Assembly: GCA_964385305.1 (NCBI GenBank)
Contig: CAYLOP010000002.1
Location: 1 to 64,000 of the forward strand
Reading direction: 5' to 3'
Source of the DNA: CAYLOP01 sp964385305
GTDB taxonomy: Bacteria > Chloroflexota > Anaerolineae > Anaerolineales > E44-bin32
DNA length: 64,000 nucleotides
A model generated the notes under the pieces. That model saw nothing but the letters and a program-made list of their open reading frames with translations. It had not been told where the DNA came from and ran no database searches. Of this stretch, positions 7,992 to 16,674 are shown in pieces. The position numbers and the translations under genes were made by a program. Each line of letters begins with the position of its first letter. Position 1 is the first letter of the stretch.

Positions 7992-8308
7992 GCAATATTA
8001 CCCTTTCCTTATCAGGCAAGATCTTCAATCGATTTTCTAAGAGAATACCAACTACACCCCCACCTCGAAACTGGCGCCCTGTATCGTTTATTTTATCCGG
8101 ATCTTAGATCTTGAGACCCTTGATTAACACAAGATCTGACATCTTTGCTCAAGGACGTGGAAGCTTTGGCTTAAACAACCATGATGTTTTTCAAGGGAAT
8201 TCGCTATTTGATCAAGTCTAATCCAGGCCGCGTAATCATACCACTGCTAACACCACTCGCAAGGCGTCGACTCGCAGAAGGTCATGCAGTGCGCGTGACA
8301 CAATGCAC
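7992..8308. other. Intergenic region between divergent M16 and Rrf2 genes
   Basis: About 400 bases separate the GTG of the M16 gene from the Rrf2 start. Apart from the Rrf2 promoter at its right end I see no open frame with recognisable similarity, no tRNA and no strong hairpin. The M16 promoter must lie here on the minus strand, but no convincing hexamer pair was found. Confidence 0.5.
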
Positions 8309-8337
8309 TTGCCCCTTATAGATGCTGAAAGTAAACT
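8309..8337 (+). promoter_or_regulatory. Candidate promoter of the Rrf2-family gene
   Basis: TTGCCC (8309-8314), 17-base spacer, TAAACT (8332-8337). Hexamers are imperfect but the spacing is optimal and it lies about 65 bases upstream of the start codon. Rrf2 regulators often repress their own promoter; no clear palindrome was identified over the hexamers. Confidence 0.4.
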
Positions 8338-8402
8338 GAACAGGAACATGATAACTCCTATCCTGAAGGGCTGATAAAGCTGCAAGTTTGGAGGAGGCAA
8401 TG

Positions 8403-8804
8403 ATGCAAATAACACGACAGGCGGACTATGCCGTTCGTGCTGTACTTTATTTATCAAGTTTAGATAACGGTGGTCGTGCTCCCACAAGCACCATCGCACG
8501 CGAAAAGCATATTCCCCCCTCTTTCCTTGCCAAGATCGTCTCACAACTCTCCGTCGCCGGGGTCCTACAAACCTCGCGCGGAGCACGCGGCGGCGTTACG
8601 CTTGCACGACCATCCTCAAAAATCACATTATTAGAGGTTGTTGAAGCTATCGATGGGCCCATCGCACTTAACGAGTGTGTGATGGATAGCAGCATGTGCC
8701 CCCTCAGCGATGACTGCCCCGTGTACCGCATCTGGTGTGAGGCTCAAAGCAGACTTGTCAAGAAGCTGGAGTCCACAAACTTTGGGAAACTCGTTAAGCA
8801 TTAG
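8403..8804 (+). CDS. Rrf2-family transcriptional regulator with three-Cys Fe-S motif
   Basis: Winged-helix DNA-binding protein of the IscR/NsrR/RirA family. I chose the ATG at 8403 (MQITRQADYAVRAVLYL, the canonical Rrf2 start, 133 residues), preceded by GGAGGAGG at 8390-8397; an adjacent ATG at 8400 is possible. Residues about 1-70 form the HTH, with IPPSFLAKIVSQLSVAGVLQTSRGARGGVTLAR as the recognition helix and wing. The C-terminal half has C-x6-C-x5-C (ECVMDSSMC then PLSDDC), the layout that ligates an iron-sulfur cluster in this family, so it should sense redox, NO or Fe-S status. Its targets are unknown; the neighbouring M16 cluster is divergent. Confidence 0.88.
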   Translation: MQITRQADYAVRAVLYLSSLDNGGRAPTSTIAREKHIPPSFLAKIVSQLSVAGVLQTSRGARGGVTLARPSSKITLLEVVEAIDGPIALNECVMDSSMCPLSDDCPVYRIWCEAQSRLVKKLESTNFGKLVKH

Positions 8805-9147
8805 AACAAGCCTCACCACACGCTAAAGCCAGGCACGCGAGAAAAAAGCAGCCTGCGCACATATCGTAGACACAAATGGACCCCGACCTGTAATTCCTGC
8901 CGGGGTTCGATTGTTAAACGCATATCAAGACGTAACTCATTGCTAATAGATTGCCTAGCCTCTCATGCTGTCTCCGCATCCCCTCGAATAAAATCCCCTC
9001 CATGGATTTCCCAATCGTCACCTCGGTGCAGTGATCCGTCCTTGATTCCTATCACGGAGACGATCCATTTCACATCAACAAATGGCCATCTCCTGTATCA
9101 AACCCCTTCGACGATGGTTCCCAAGTGGGCATAGGAAGGCACAGAAT

Positions 9148-9177
9148 TTGACAAACCCTCAGTATTCGTGCTAGGAT
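9148..9177 (+). promoter_or_regulatory. Promoter of the HutC-like regulator gene
   Basis: Perfect -35 TTGACA (9148-9153), 18-base spacer, TAGGAT (9172-9177). The expected start near 9184 lies inside the TTGTATA repeat. An ATG at 9176 lies within the -10 box and therefore cannot be the translation start, which favours the ATG at 9218. Confidence 0.7.
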
Positions 9178-9181
9178 GAAC

Positions 9182-9202
9182 TTGTATAGTTGTATATACG
9201 AA
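9182..9202 (+). promoter_or_regulatory. Candidate HutC-type operator at the regulator's transcription start
   Basis: Two direct copies of TTGTATA (9182-9188, 9190-9196), the second continuing as the palindrome GTATATAC (9192-9199). TGTATATACG (9191-9200) differs in one base from the TGTA-N2-TACA operator type known for HutC repressors. Located just downstream of the -10 box, where binding would block transcription. The match is seen; autoregulation is inference. Confidence 0.55.
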
Positions 9203-9217
9203 TCATGTCGGACTGCC

Positions 9218-9958
9218 ATGACTCTCAAGAAAGACTACACACCCAAATACATCCAATTGAGTGAGCTCCTACGGGATCGAATCGAACGTGGGGAACTCCG
9301 ATCCGGAGACCAGATTCCCACAGAGGATGCGCTAAGCGCAAAATACCGCATGAGCCGTGGGACGGTTCGTCAAGCGATCGCCCTCCTGGTTAATCAGGGC
9401 TTGATACGCCGCGAACAAGGTCGGGGAACATTTGTAAATGCACCACTCGCTGGGCCAACCTTTTTCACGCTTACCAGTTTCAATGATGATATGCGAAGGC
9501 AAGATCGTCAACCTAACACCCGTTTGTTGACCGCAGAAACAGTCCCCGCATCCGAAGAAGTAGCTCGACGCCTGGAGTTGAACCAAGGTGAGCCCTGCAT
9601 CCACATTGTCCGGTTGCGCCTGGCCGACAATCAACCCGTGGCGCAAGAGACTCGCTATATGGCTTATTCCCTTTGCCCTTCGCTGTTAGAGGACGATCTA
9701 GAGGCCGAATCAATCCATTCTCTACTCATCCACAAATATCACATCCCCTTGATCCGCACCTCTCACACGATCGAAGCTCACATCCTGTCCCCGCAAGAAG
9801 CACAATTGCTACAAGTCAGGCCGCGTACGGCGGCTTTCTTTGTGGACCGCCTGACATACACCACAGACGAGCATGGTGAACGTCCTGCTGTTTGGTATCA
9901 GGCGATCTATCGAGGCGATGAATATCATTTCAAAGTGGAGTTTGAAGGGTCCATATGA
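9218..9958 (+). CDS. GntR-family regulator, HutC subfamily (HTH plus UTRA)
   Basis: Probable urocanate-responsive repressor of the adjacent hut genes. I use the ATG at 9218 (MTLKKDYTPKYIQL, 246 residues) because the upstream ATG at 9176 lies in the promoter -10 box. Residues about 10-80 form the winged helix with the typical DQIPTEDALSAKYRMSRGTVRQA recognition region, followed by GLIRREQGRGTFV as the wing. Residues about 90-240 are a UTRA effector domain (RRLELNQGEPCIHIVRLRLAD, ETRYMAY, FFVDRLTY, YRGDEYHFKVEF). The location directly before hutU and an operator-like repeat at its own start make a HutC role likely, but the ligand cannot be proven from sequence. Confidence 0.85.
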   Translation: MTLKKDYTPKYIQLSELLRDRIERGELRSGDQIPTEDALSAKYRMSRGTVRQAIALLVNQGLIRREQGRGTFVNAPLAGPTFFTLTSFNDDMRRQDRQPNTRLLTAETVPASEEVARRLELNQGEPCIHIVRLRLADNQPVAQETRYMAYSLCPSLLEDDLEAESIHSLLIHKYHIPLIRTSHTIEAHILSPQEAQLLQVRPRTAAFFVDRLTYTTDEHGERPAVWYQAIYRGDEYHFKVEFEGSI

Positions 9959-10110
9959 ATCATTTCGTCATATCGGTGACATGAATAGCTCTACGGATCA
10001 AAAGGTCGTGTCCAAAGGCAAACGCAGGATAGTGTTATGGGGATGACCAATTACCTGTACGAATTGCACCTTTGCTTGCAGCAAACTTCACACGATGAGG
10101 AGGTCTAACT

Positions 10111-11757
10111 ATGGCTCGTGAAATTCGGGCACCAAGAGGATCCAAATTAACCTGTAAATCATGGCTCATCGAAGCGCCCTATCGCATGATTCAGAACAAT
10201 CTCGATCCCGAAGTTGCTGAACGACCTGAGGATCTCGTCGTATATGGCGGTCGTGGTCAGGCCGCACGCAATTGGGAAAGCTTCGATGCGATCCTGACTT
10301 CGCTCAAAGAGCTTGAAAACGACGAGACATTGTTAGTCCAGTCCGGCAAACCGGTGGCGGTCTTCAAAACGCATACGGACGCCCCGCGGGTACTCCTCGC
10401 CAACTCCAACCTAGTCCCCCACTGGGCAACACAGGAGCACTTCGACGAACTCTCTGCAAAAGGCTTGATCATGTATGGACAGATGACCGCCGGGTCATGG
10501 ATCTACATCGGCACACAAGGCATCTTGCAAGGGACTTATGAAACGCTGGGATCTCTTGCAACCCAGAGGGGATGGGGATCACTTAAGGGGAAATTTGTCC
10601 TCACAGCCGGCCTGGGAGGTATGGGCGGTGCACAACCCCTCGCAATCACGATGAACGAAGGCGTTGGCCTCATTGTTGAAGTGGATCCCGACCACGCGCA
10701 GCGGCGACTTGAGCACGGCTACGTTGACATGGTCGTGGATGAATTGGAAGAAGCCATGACTTTGGTGGAAGATGCCACCGAATCCGAACGCCCTCTCTCC
10801 GTTGGTCTTATCGGAAATGCTGCTGAAGTCTACCCAGAATTGGCACTTCGAGGGGTAACCCCCGATGTCGTCACGGACCAAACACCCGCGCACAACGTGC
10901 ACGATTATGTTCCCCATGATATGAGCCTCGAGGAAGCAAATGCGCTGCGGGCCAGCAACCCTGAAGAATATGCCCACCACTCCATGAGGTCAATGGCACG
11001 CCACGTTGAAGCTATGCTCGCCTTTCAGCGCCAAGGGGCGGAAGTCTTCGATTACGGAAATAACCTCCGACAGCGCGCCTACGACGCGGGCGTGAAGGAA
11101 GCCTTCTCCTACCCGGGTTTCGTTCCGGCTTACATCCGCCCCCTATTCTGTTTAGGCAAAGGGCCTTTCCGCTGGGTGGCATTATCGGGCGATGAGGAAG
11201 ATATCTACCGCACCGATGAAGCGGTGATGGAGCTTTTCCCGGATGATGAACATCTGATCCGCTGGCTGAAGATGGCTCGCGAGAAAGTCCACTTCCAAGG
11301 GCTTCCCTCGCGCATCTGTTGGCTGGGTTACGGCGAACGCGCAAAGGCTGGTCTAAAATTCAACGAGATGGTCGCTAGTGGAGAATTGAAGGCTCCCATC
11401 GTCATCGGGCGCGATCATCTCGATGCCGGCTCTGTAGCTTCACCAAATCGTGAGACAGAAAGCATGCGTGACGGCACCGACGCTGTGAGCGATTGGCCGC
11501 TCCTGAACGCGATGCTCAACGCGGTCGGCGGGGCCACCTGGGTATCCTTCCACCACGGTGGTGGTGTGGGGATCGGTTTCAGCCAACACGCCGGGCAGGT
11601 GATCGTTGCAGATGGCACACCGGAGGCTGCACGAAGGCTGGAACGTGTCCTCACGACGGACCCGGGCTTAGGGATCGTCCGCCACGCGGATGCTGGCTAC
11701 GAAAAGGCCATCCAGGCAGCCAAGGACCATGCGATAAAGATGCCCATGCTGAAGTAA
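10111..11757 (+). CDS. hutU: Urocanate hydratase (urocanase)
   Basis: Second step of histidine degradation: hydrates urocanate to 4-imidazolone-5-propionate, using a tightly bound NAD+ as electrophile, in the cytoplasm. The 548 residues match the usual 550-560. Characteristic segments are RGSKLTCKSWLIEAPYRMIQNNL at the N-terminus (in family order), LVVYGGRGQAARNW, TAGSWIYIGTQGILQGTYET, the NAD-binding TAGLGGMGGAQPLA (about 167-180) and AYIRPLFCLGKGPFRWVALSGD with the conserved Cys near residue 350. A very strong Shine-Dalgarno (GAGGAGG) precedes the ATG. It lies 152 bases after the HutC-like gene, with no clear promoter in between, so co-transcription is possible. Confidence 0.97.
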   Translation: MAREIRAPRGSKLTCKSWLIEAPYRMIQNNLDPEVAERPEDLVVYGGRGQAARNWESFDAILTSLKELENDETLLVQSGKPVAVFKTHTDAPRVLLANSNLVPHWATQEHFDELSAKGLIMYGQMTAGSWIYIGTQGILQGTYETLGSLATQRGWGSLKGKFVLTAGLGGMGGAQPLAITMNEGVGLIVEVDPDHAQRRLEHGYVDMVVDELEEAMTLVEDATESERPLSVGLIGNAAEVYPELALRGVTPDVVTDQTPAHNVHDYVPHDMSLEEANALRASNPEEYAHHSMRSMARHVEAMLAFQRQGAEVFDYGNNLRQRAYDAGVKEAFSYPGFVPAYIRPLFCLGKGPFRWVALSGDEEDIYRTDEAVMELFPDDEHLIRWLKMAREKVHFQGLPSRICWLGYGERAKAGLKFNEMVASGELKAPIVIGRDHLDAGSVASPNRETESMRDGTDAVSDWPLLNAMLNAVGGATWVSFHHGGGVGIGFSQHAGQVIVADGTPEAARRLERVLTTDPGLGIVRHADAGYEKAIQAAKDHAIKMPMLK

Positions 11758-12066
11758 GCGCCTGGGTTAACACTGACACTGAGCGCCCAAGCGTGTCTAC
11801 TCGATTAGAAACCGACAGACCGGGCGCTTGGTGTACAATTTCTCCATGCTTCGCCATCGATCCAATCTCTTGCTGTTGGACCTTTCCATGGTCGCACTGA
11901 CTTGCGAGCCTTTCCTGCGCATAAGACGCATACTGCATCCATTTATATCGGTCGAACTCACCATCGCGATCGCTTCTAGGTTGATGGTCACCTCGATTGC
12001 ATTAATTTGGTCTTTCGCGGCTTCTCCACTATCCAGTTGGCTGTACGCTCGGACTTATTCCTACGA
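11758..12066 (+). other. 309-base spacer between hutU and the MFS gene
   Basis: No recognisable gene. TACAAT at 11834-11839 could be a -10 box but has no good -35 partner. A GTG-started frame (11828-12070, 80 codons) ending in an ATGA overlap with the MFS start has unremarkable composition and no homology I recognise; I do not annotate it as a gene. Confidence 0.35.
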
Positions 12067-13230
12067 ATGAGATCAACACAAACGCCTCGGCTTGGCCTGC
12101 AAATCGCGGCCTTCTCCCTCATACGCACCATCTTCAACACCGGATTCCGGATGATCTACCCCTTCTTGCCCGTCCTTGCACGTGCCGTGGGCGTTAACCT
12201 AGAGACGATGGCGCTCGTCGCCACAGCCCGATCTACCCTCGGATTGGCAGGTCCGGTGCTTGGATCCTTGGGCGACCACATCGGACGCAAGCGCGCCATG
12301 CTCATAGGCCTGGTACTTTTTGTAATTGGCCTCTTCTTGGTGATCTTCTGGCCGACTTATATCTCGCTCATGCTAGGTTTCGTACTTGGCGCCGCCGGGA
12401 AAATCATATTCGACCCCGCAATGCAAGCCTACCTCGGGGATCGAGTTCAATATGCCAAACGGGGTAGAGTTATCGCGCTCACCGAACTTGGTTGGTCATG
12501 GGCATCCCTATTTGGTCTTCCACTCGTCGGTTGGGTCATCGCGCGTGCGGGTTGGATCGCCCCCTTCCCACTCCTGGCCGGTCTTGGCGGGATCGCAATC
12601 CTCATTCTTTGGAGAATCCTACCATCCGATCCGCACACCCCTCGTGCAAACGCCGGCTTCACGCAAGCCTTACGCGCCATCCTGGCTCATCCCGCCGCCC
12701 TAGCGGGGTTGGGGGTAGGTTTACTCATCAGCTTCAGCAATGAAACCGTCAACATAGTCTATGGAGCGTGGATCGAGCAGGACTTTGGCTTGAGGGTGGA
12801 AGCGCTGGGAGCTGCTTCCGCCGTGATCGGTCTGGCTGAGTTGAGTGGGGAGGGATTTGTAGCCGCCCTCACCGATCGCATCGGCAAGCGATGGGCGATT
12901 GGCAGCGGCATCGCACTCATCATCGTAGCTTGCCTTTCTCTACCTTTCATGGGACGTACCCTCCCAGGAGCCTTGGTCGGGCTGTTCTTCTTTTTCATCG
13001 TCTTCGAGTTTACTTTTGTGAGCGCGATTTCTCTGATGACAGAACTGGTGCCTAATGCGAGAGCTACCATGATGGCCGGTAATATCACCGCAGCCGCCAT
13101 CGGCCGCGCCCTTGGAGCGTTGATCGGGCCAACGCTGTTTACAATCGGGCTCCTCGCCAATAGCACAGCCGCTGCCGTTTTGGCGGCATTTGCATTGGTT
13201 ATCTTGATCCGCTTCGTTCGAGTAGAATAG
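12067..13230 (+). CDS. MFS transporter, probably for urocanate/histidine-pathway substrate
   Basis: Twelve-helix major facilitator permease. The likely start is the ATG at 12067 (MRSTQTPRLGLQI, 387 residues); the longer frame adds an unlikely polar-mixed leader. The loop 2-3 signature is present as GSLGDHIGRKRAMLIG (about residues 60-75), and a related motif ALTDRIGKRWAIG marks the second half, so both six-helix bundles are intact. It sits between hutU and hutI on the same strand, 36 bases before the hutI start, so the simplest guess is uptake of urocanate, histidine or a related imidazole compound. The substrate is inference from position only; drug-efflux-type members look similar. Confidence 0.85.
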   Translation: MRSTQTPRLGLQIAAFSLIRTIFNTGFRMIYPFLPVLARAVGVNLETMALVATARSTLGLAGPVLGSLGDHIGRKRAMLIGLVLFVIGLFLVIFWPTYISLMLGFVLGAAGKIIFDPAMQAYLGDRVQYAKRGRVIALTELGWSWASLFGLPLVGWVIARAGWIAPFPLLAGLGGIAILILWRILPSDPHTPRANAGFTQALRAILAHPAALAGLGVGLLISFSNETVNIVYGAWIEQDFGLRVEALGAASAVIGLAELSGEGFVAALTDRIGKRWAIGSGIALIIVACLSLPFMGRTLPGALVGLFFFFIVFEFTFVSAISLMTELVPNARATMMAGNITAAAIGRALGALIGPTLFTIGLLANSTAAAVLAAFALVILIRFVRVE

Positions 13231-13266
13231 GAAATCAGCGAAATCCAACCTTTGGAGAACCTAGAC

Positions 13267-14559
13267 GTGGCGGATAAGAACACGGCAGATATCCTGCTTT
13301 ATAACGCTTCCCAAGTCTTGACACTTGCGGGTGGGCCGCAGCGGGGAAGCAAACTCGGTGAACTCGGACTGATTGAGGACGCTGCTGTTGCGATTCGTGC
13401 CGGGACCATCCAGGCCGTCGGAAAAAGCGCCGCTCTGAGGGCTCGTTTGAGCGCAGAACAGGAGATCGATGCAGGAGGGCGTGTGGTGCTCCCCGGCTTT
13501 ATCGACCCACATACGCATCTCGTCTGGGCAGGGGATCGTGCCGCGGAGTTTGAAATGCGGTTGGCCGGCGCGAGTTATATGGAGATCATGGCTATTGGGG
13601 GAGGCATCGTTTCAACCGTACGACAGACACGTGAAGCGAGCGTCGCCGACTTAGTCGACGAAGCCCGCCCACGAAAACGCCGCATGATCGCATACGGCAC
13701 AACCACGGCTGAAGCCAAGACAGGTTACGGTCTTGAGACAGATGCAGAAATCAAAATGCTTGAAGCCATCATGCGATTAGACGAAGAGGGGCCACTCGAG
13801 CTTGCTCCTACCTTCCTTGGCGCTCATGCCATCCCTGAAGAGTATGCCGACCGCGAAGATGAGTACACAGACCTGGTCTGTGAGCACATGCTCCCAACCG
13901 TCAAGCGCTGGTGGGATGCCAACGCGACCGACCGACCCCTACCCTTCGTCGATGCATTTTGTGAAACAGGGGCGTTCGACCTTGAACAGTCCCGGCGCAT
14001 CCTCGAATGTGCTAGAAGCTTAGGCTTTCCCTTAAAGATCCATGCTGATGAGTTCGACAGACTGGGGGGAACGAGTCTGGCCGTTGAAATAGGCGCTGTC
14101 TCAGCAGATCACCTGGTAAAAACAAATATGGATGATATCGTTGCGTTGGGAGGTTCAGATACGGTTGCCGTCGCCCTGCCATGCACACCTTTCGGTCTGG
14201 CGGAACCCGACTACACCCCCGCCGGTGCCATCCTTGAAGCAGGCGGAATCCTCGCCATCGCGACCGATTTGAATCCTGGAACGGCATGGTGTGAAAGCAT
14301 GCAATTCGCGATTGCGCTTGCTTGCCGCTACATGGGCCTGACGCCTGCACAGGCAATCGCAGCGGCAACCATCAATGCCGCAGCCGCTATCTCCCGATCC
14401 GATCGGGTTGGTAGCCTTGAAGAGGGAAAACAAGCCGATTTGATCCTGCTCGATGCGCCGGATTATCGGCATCTGGGCTATCGCTTTGGGACCAATTTGG
14501 TTTCTATGGTCATCAAAAAAGGTGTTATCCTAGATACCCTTGTTGAGAAGGAGACTTGA
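13267..14559 (+). CDS. hutI: Imidazolonepropionase
   Basis: Third step of histidine degradation: hydrolyses 4-imidazolone-5-propionate to N-formimino-L-glutamate. Amidohydrolase fold with metal ligands in IDPHTHLVWAGDRAAEF (first HxH), GAHAIPEEYADREDEY, IHADEFDRLGG and STDLNPGT-like ATDLNPGTAWCESM. I prefer the GTG at 13267 (VADKNTADILLYN, 430 residues) because GGAG at 13254-13257 lies 9 bases upstream; a TTG at 13252 would place the Shine-Dalgarno inside the coding region. With hutU it provides urocanate-to-formiminoglutamate conversion. Genes for histidine ammonia-lyase and for formiminoglutamate breakdown are not in the window. Confidence 0.95.
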   Translation: MADKNTADILLYNASQVLTLAGGPQRGSKLGELGLIEDAAVAIRAGTIQAVGKSAALRARLSAEQEIDAGGRVVLPGFIDPHTHLVWAGDRAAEFEMRLAGASYMEIMAIGGGIVSTVRQTREASVADLVDEARPRKRRMIAYGTTTAEAKTGYGLETDAEIKMLEAIMRLDEEGPLELAPTFLGAHAIPEEYADREDEYTDLVCEHMLPTVKRWWDANATDRPLPFVDAFCETGAFDLEQSRRILECARSLGFPLKIHADEFDRLGGTSLAVEIGAVSADHLVKTNMDDIVALGGSDTVAVALPCTPFGLAEPDYTPAGAILEAGGILAIATDLNPGTAWCESMQFAIALACRYMGLTPAQAIAAATINAAAAISRSDRVGSLEEGKQADLILLDAPDYRHLGYRFGTNLVSMVIKKGVILDTLVEKET

Positions 14560-14735
14560 TGGAAATCCTTGGCTTTTCAATCAGCAACGCGCTGCTCATC
14601 CTGCTCGGCTTAGCCATTGGCTGGATCGTCTTAAAGTTGCTATTACGTTTCACCATACGCCTTTTCGCATGCGGCTGCCTCGTCTTGCTGCTCCTCGTAG
14701 GCGGCTGGTGGCTTGTTAGCACGTTCATTCTCTGA
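14559..14735 (+). CDS. Small hydrophobic membrane protein, 58 residues, unknown function
   Basis: Too short for common ORF cut-offs. The ATG overlaps the hutI stop as TGATG (14557-14561) and is preceded by GAAGGAG (14547-14553), so translational coupling to hutI is well supported. The product has two strongly hydrophobic stretches (NALLILLGLAIGWIVLKLLL, about residues 10-29, and a second about 36-56 ending WWLVSTFIL) separated by a short basic turn with RFTIR, and a CGC motif at about residues 40-42. It looks like a two-helix hairpin. I recognise no family. A helper of the hut transporter is possible but unproven. Confidence 0.6.
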   Translation: MEILGFSISNALLILLGLAIGWIVLKLLLRFTIRLFACGCLVLLLLVGGWWLVSTFIL

Positions 14736-14924
14736 TGACTGCGCATCACACGCCACTTCCATCAGCAAAGCCGCGTTGATCGCCTCTGGGTCGCTTCCGC
14801 GAAGCAATGCAGAGGGCTTGCGAAGGATCCGGAGTGGAATTACGAAACCGCATTCAACGATACGGAGCCCCCAGAAACGGATCGCAAAGCTACCCCCTCC
14901 CCTTTTATCTTTTCGCTAGTTAAT

Positions 14925-14960
14925 GAAAAAATTCAGCCTCTTCTGAGAAGGGGCTGAATT
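14925..14960 (-). terminator. Intrinsic terminator of groESL
   Basis: On the minus strand AATTCAGCC (14952-14960 complement) pairs with GGCTGAATT (14930-14938 complement) around a 13-base loop, and the A run at 14926-14931 on the plus strand gives the required T tract. It starts 20 bases after the groEL stop. Confidence 0.85.
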
Positions 14961-14979
14961 CTTGGTAAACGTTGACGGT

Positions 14980-16614
14980 CTAGTAATCGGGCATCGGCGG
15001 TGCTGCCGGACCTCTCTCCGGTTCGGGCACATCCGTGATGAGGGCTTCTGTGGTGAGGATCATCGCTGCGATCGAAGCAGCATTCTCCAGCGCACCCTTG
15101 GTCACCTTGGCCGGGTCAATGATTCCGACCTCAACCATGTCGACGTACTCTTCCTTGAGAACATCAAAGCCGATGTTCTTGTTCTTCTTCTCAGCATGTG
15201 CTCGACGGACGGTCTCGATCACGACTGCGCCATCCTTCCCAGCATTCTCCACAATACCGGCCATCGGCGACTCAAGCGCACGGCGGACGATATTGACGCC
15301 GATATTGGAGTCCTCGTCCGGGCCCTTCAGTTTCTTGATGGACTCCAGCGCGTTGAGCAGCGCCACGCCGCCGCCAGGCACAATGCCTTCCTCAACGGCC
15401 GCTCGTGTGGCGGAGAGAGCATCCTCGACACGATGCTTCTTCTCTTTGAGCTCGGTCTCTGTAGCGGCACCGACTCGAATGACAGCGACGCCACCGGCCA
15501 GCTTCGCCAGGCGTTCCTGGAGCTTTTCCTTGTCGTAATCGGATGTTGACCGGTCAATCTCAACCTTGATCTCTTCGATGCGGCCCTTAATCCGGTCGGT
15601 TTCACCGCTGCCTTCAATGATGGTTGTGTCCTCTTTGCTGACGAGGATCTTGCCGGCCTTGCCCAGGTCGTTGATCGTAACGGATTCGAGCTTGCGGCCC
15701 AGCTCTTCGGTGACCACTGTGCCACCGGTGAGAATGGCGATATCCTGAAGCATGGCCTTGCGTCGATCGCCAAAGCCCGGAGCCTTTACAGCCACAACAT
15801 TGAGCATGCCCCGCAGCTTGTTGAGTACGAGTGTCGCCAAGGCTTCACCATCGATATCCTCTGCGATTACGACCAATTCACGCTTTCCAATCTGTACAAG
15901 CTTTTCCAAGATGGGGACGATATCGCTTGCTGCGGAGACCTTCTTGTCATGAATGAGGATGTAGGGTTCCTCGATAACCGCTTCCATCTGCTCTGGATCG
16001 GTGACGAAATAGGCCGAGATGTAGCCGCGGTCGAACTGCATGCCTTCAACGTATTCGGTCTCGAATTCCAGGCCTTTGGATTCCTCGACGGTGATTACGC
16101 CGTCCTTGCCAACTTTGTCCATCACTTCGGCGATCAACTCACCGATCTCACGATCCTGTGCGGAGATGGCGGCGACCGAAGCGATCTCCTCTTTCGTAGT
16201 AACATCAATGGCCTGCTTGGCAATGGCGTCCGAAGCCGCCTTAGCAGCCGACTCGATGCCGCGCTTGAGCAGCATGGGGTTGGAACCTGCAGCCAAGCTT
16301 CTCAAGCCGTTGGTCACGATGGCATGTGCGAGAACGGTCGAGGTGGTCGTACCGTCGCCGGCGATGTCGTTTGTCTTCGTTGCCGCTTCTTTGAGAAGCT
16401 GGGCGCCCATGTTTTCAAAGGGATCTTCTAGCTCGATCTCTTTTGCTACGGTAACACCATCATGCGTGATTGTGGGAGATCCAAACTTGCGATCTAGAGC
16501 CACGTTACGGCCTTTCGGCCCTAGTGTCGTTGCCACGGCACTGGCCAGGATATCAACACCTGCCTTGAGACGCCGACGAGCGTCTTCAGAAAATGCGAGT
16601 TGCTTTGCACTCAT
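14980..16614 (-). CDS. groL: Chaperonin GroEL (60 kDa, Hsp60)
   Basis: ATP-driven folding chamber subunit. 544 residues, normal. Visible hallmarks: LGPKGRNVALDRKFGSP (about 30-46, nucleotide site), GDGTTTSTVLAHAIV, the apical DRGYISAYFVTDPEQMEA segment, and AAVEEGIVPGGGVALL (about 400-415). The C-terminus ends PAAPPMPDY rather than the common Gly-Gly-Met repeat, so the tail that lines the cavity floor is atypical but this variation is known among bacteria. Follows groES by 60 bases under the same CIRCE-controlled promoter and ends before a clear intrinsic terminator. Confidence 0.98.
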   Translation of the reverse strand: MSAKQLAFSEDARRRLKAGVDILASAVATTLGPKGRNVALDRKFGSPTITHDGVTVAKEIELEDPFENMGAQLLKEAATKTNDIAGDGTTTSTVLAHAIVTNGLRSLAAGSNPMLLKRGIESAAKAASDAIAKQAIDVTTKEEIASVAAISAQDREIGELIAEVMDKVGKDGVITVEESKGLEFETEYVEGMQFDRGYISAYFVTDPEQMEAVIEEPYILIHDKKVSAASDIVPILEKLVQIGKRELVVIAEDIDGEALATLVLNKLRGMLNVVAVKAPGFGDRRKAMLQDIAILTGGTVVTEELGRKLESVTINDLGKAGKILVSKEDTTIIEGSGETDRIKGRIEEIKVEIDRSTSDYDKEKLQERLAKLAGGVAVIRVGAATETELKEKKHRVEDALSATRAAVEEGIVPGGGVALLNALESIKKLKGPDEDSNIGVNIVRRALESPMAGIVENAGKDGAVVIETVRRAHAEKKNKNIGFDVLKEEYVDMVEVGIIDPAKVTKGALENAASIAAMILTTEALITDVPEPERGPAAPPMPDY

Positions 16615-16674
16615 AATTCACATGCTCCTATCTGATTTAATCATGCGTTCTTCCGTTTTGTCGTGCCTGCGCTT

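Larger units (their letters stand above)
8805..9217 (+). other. Intergenic region upstream of the GntR regulator
   Basis: Contains no recognisable gene. A short stem ACCCCG/CGGGGT (8880-8885 with 8901-8906) follows the Rrf2 gene but lacks a T tract, so it is at best a weak terminator. The right end holds the promoter and operator described separately. Confidence 0.45.

Noticed and set aside
8880..8906. Stem ACCCCG/CGGGGT after the Rrf2 gene
   Set aside because: Short stem, long loop and no T tract, so I did not call a terminator.
11828..12070. 80-codon GTG frame ending in an ATGA overlap with the MFS start
   Set aside because: Composition is mixed, no ribosome binding site precedes the GTG, and no family is recognised. 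The overlap alone is weak evidence.
14736..14924. Possible gene between the small membrane protein and the groEL terminator
   Set aside because: Short frames only, no start with a ribosome binding site and no recognisable product.
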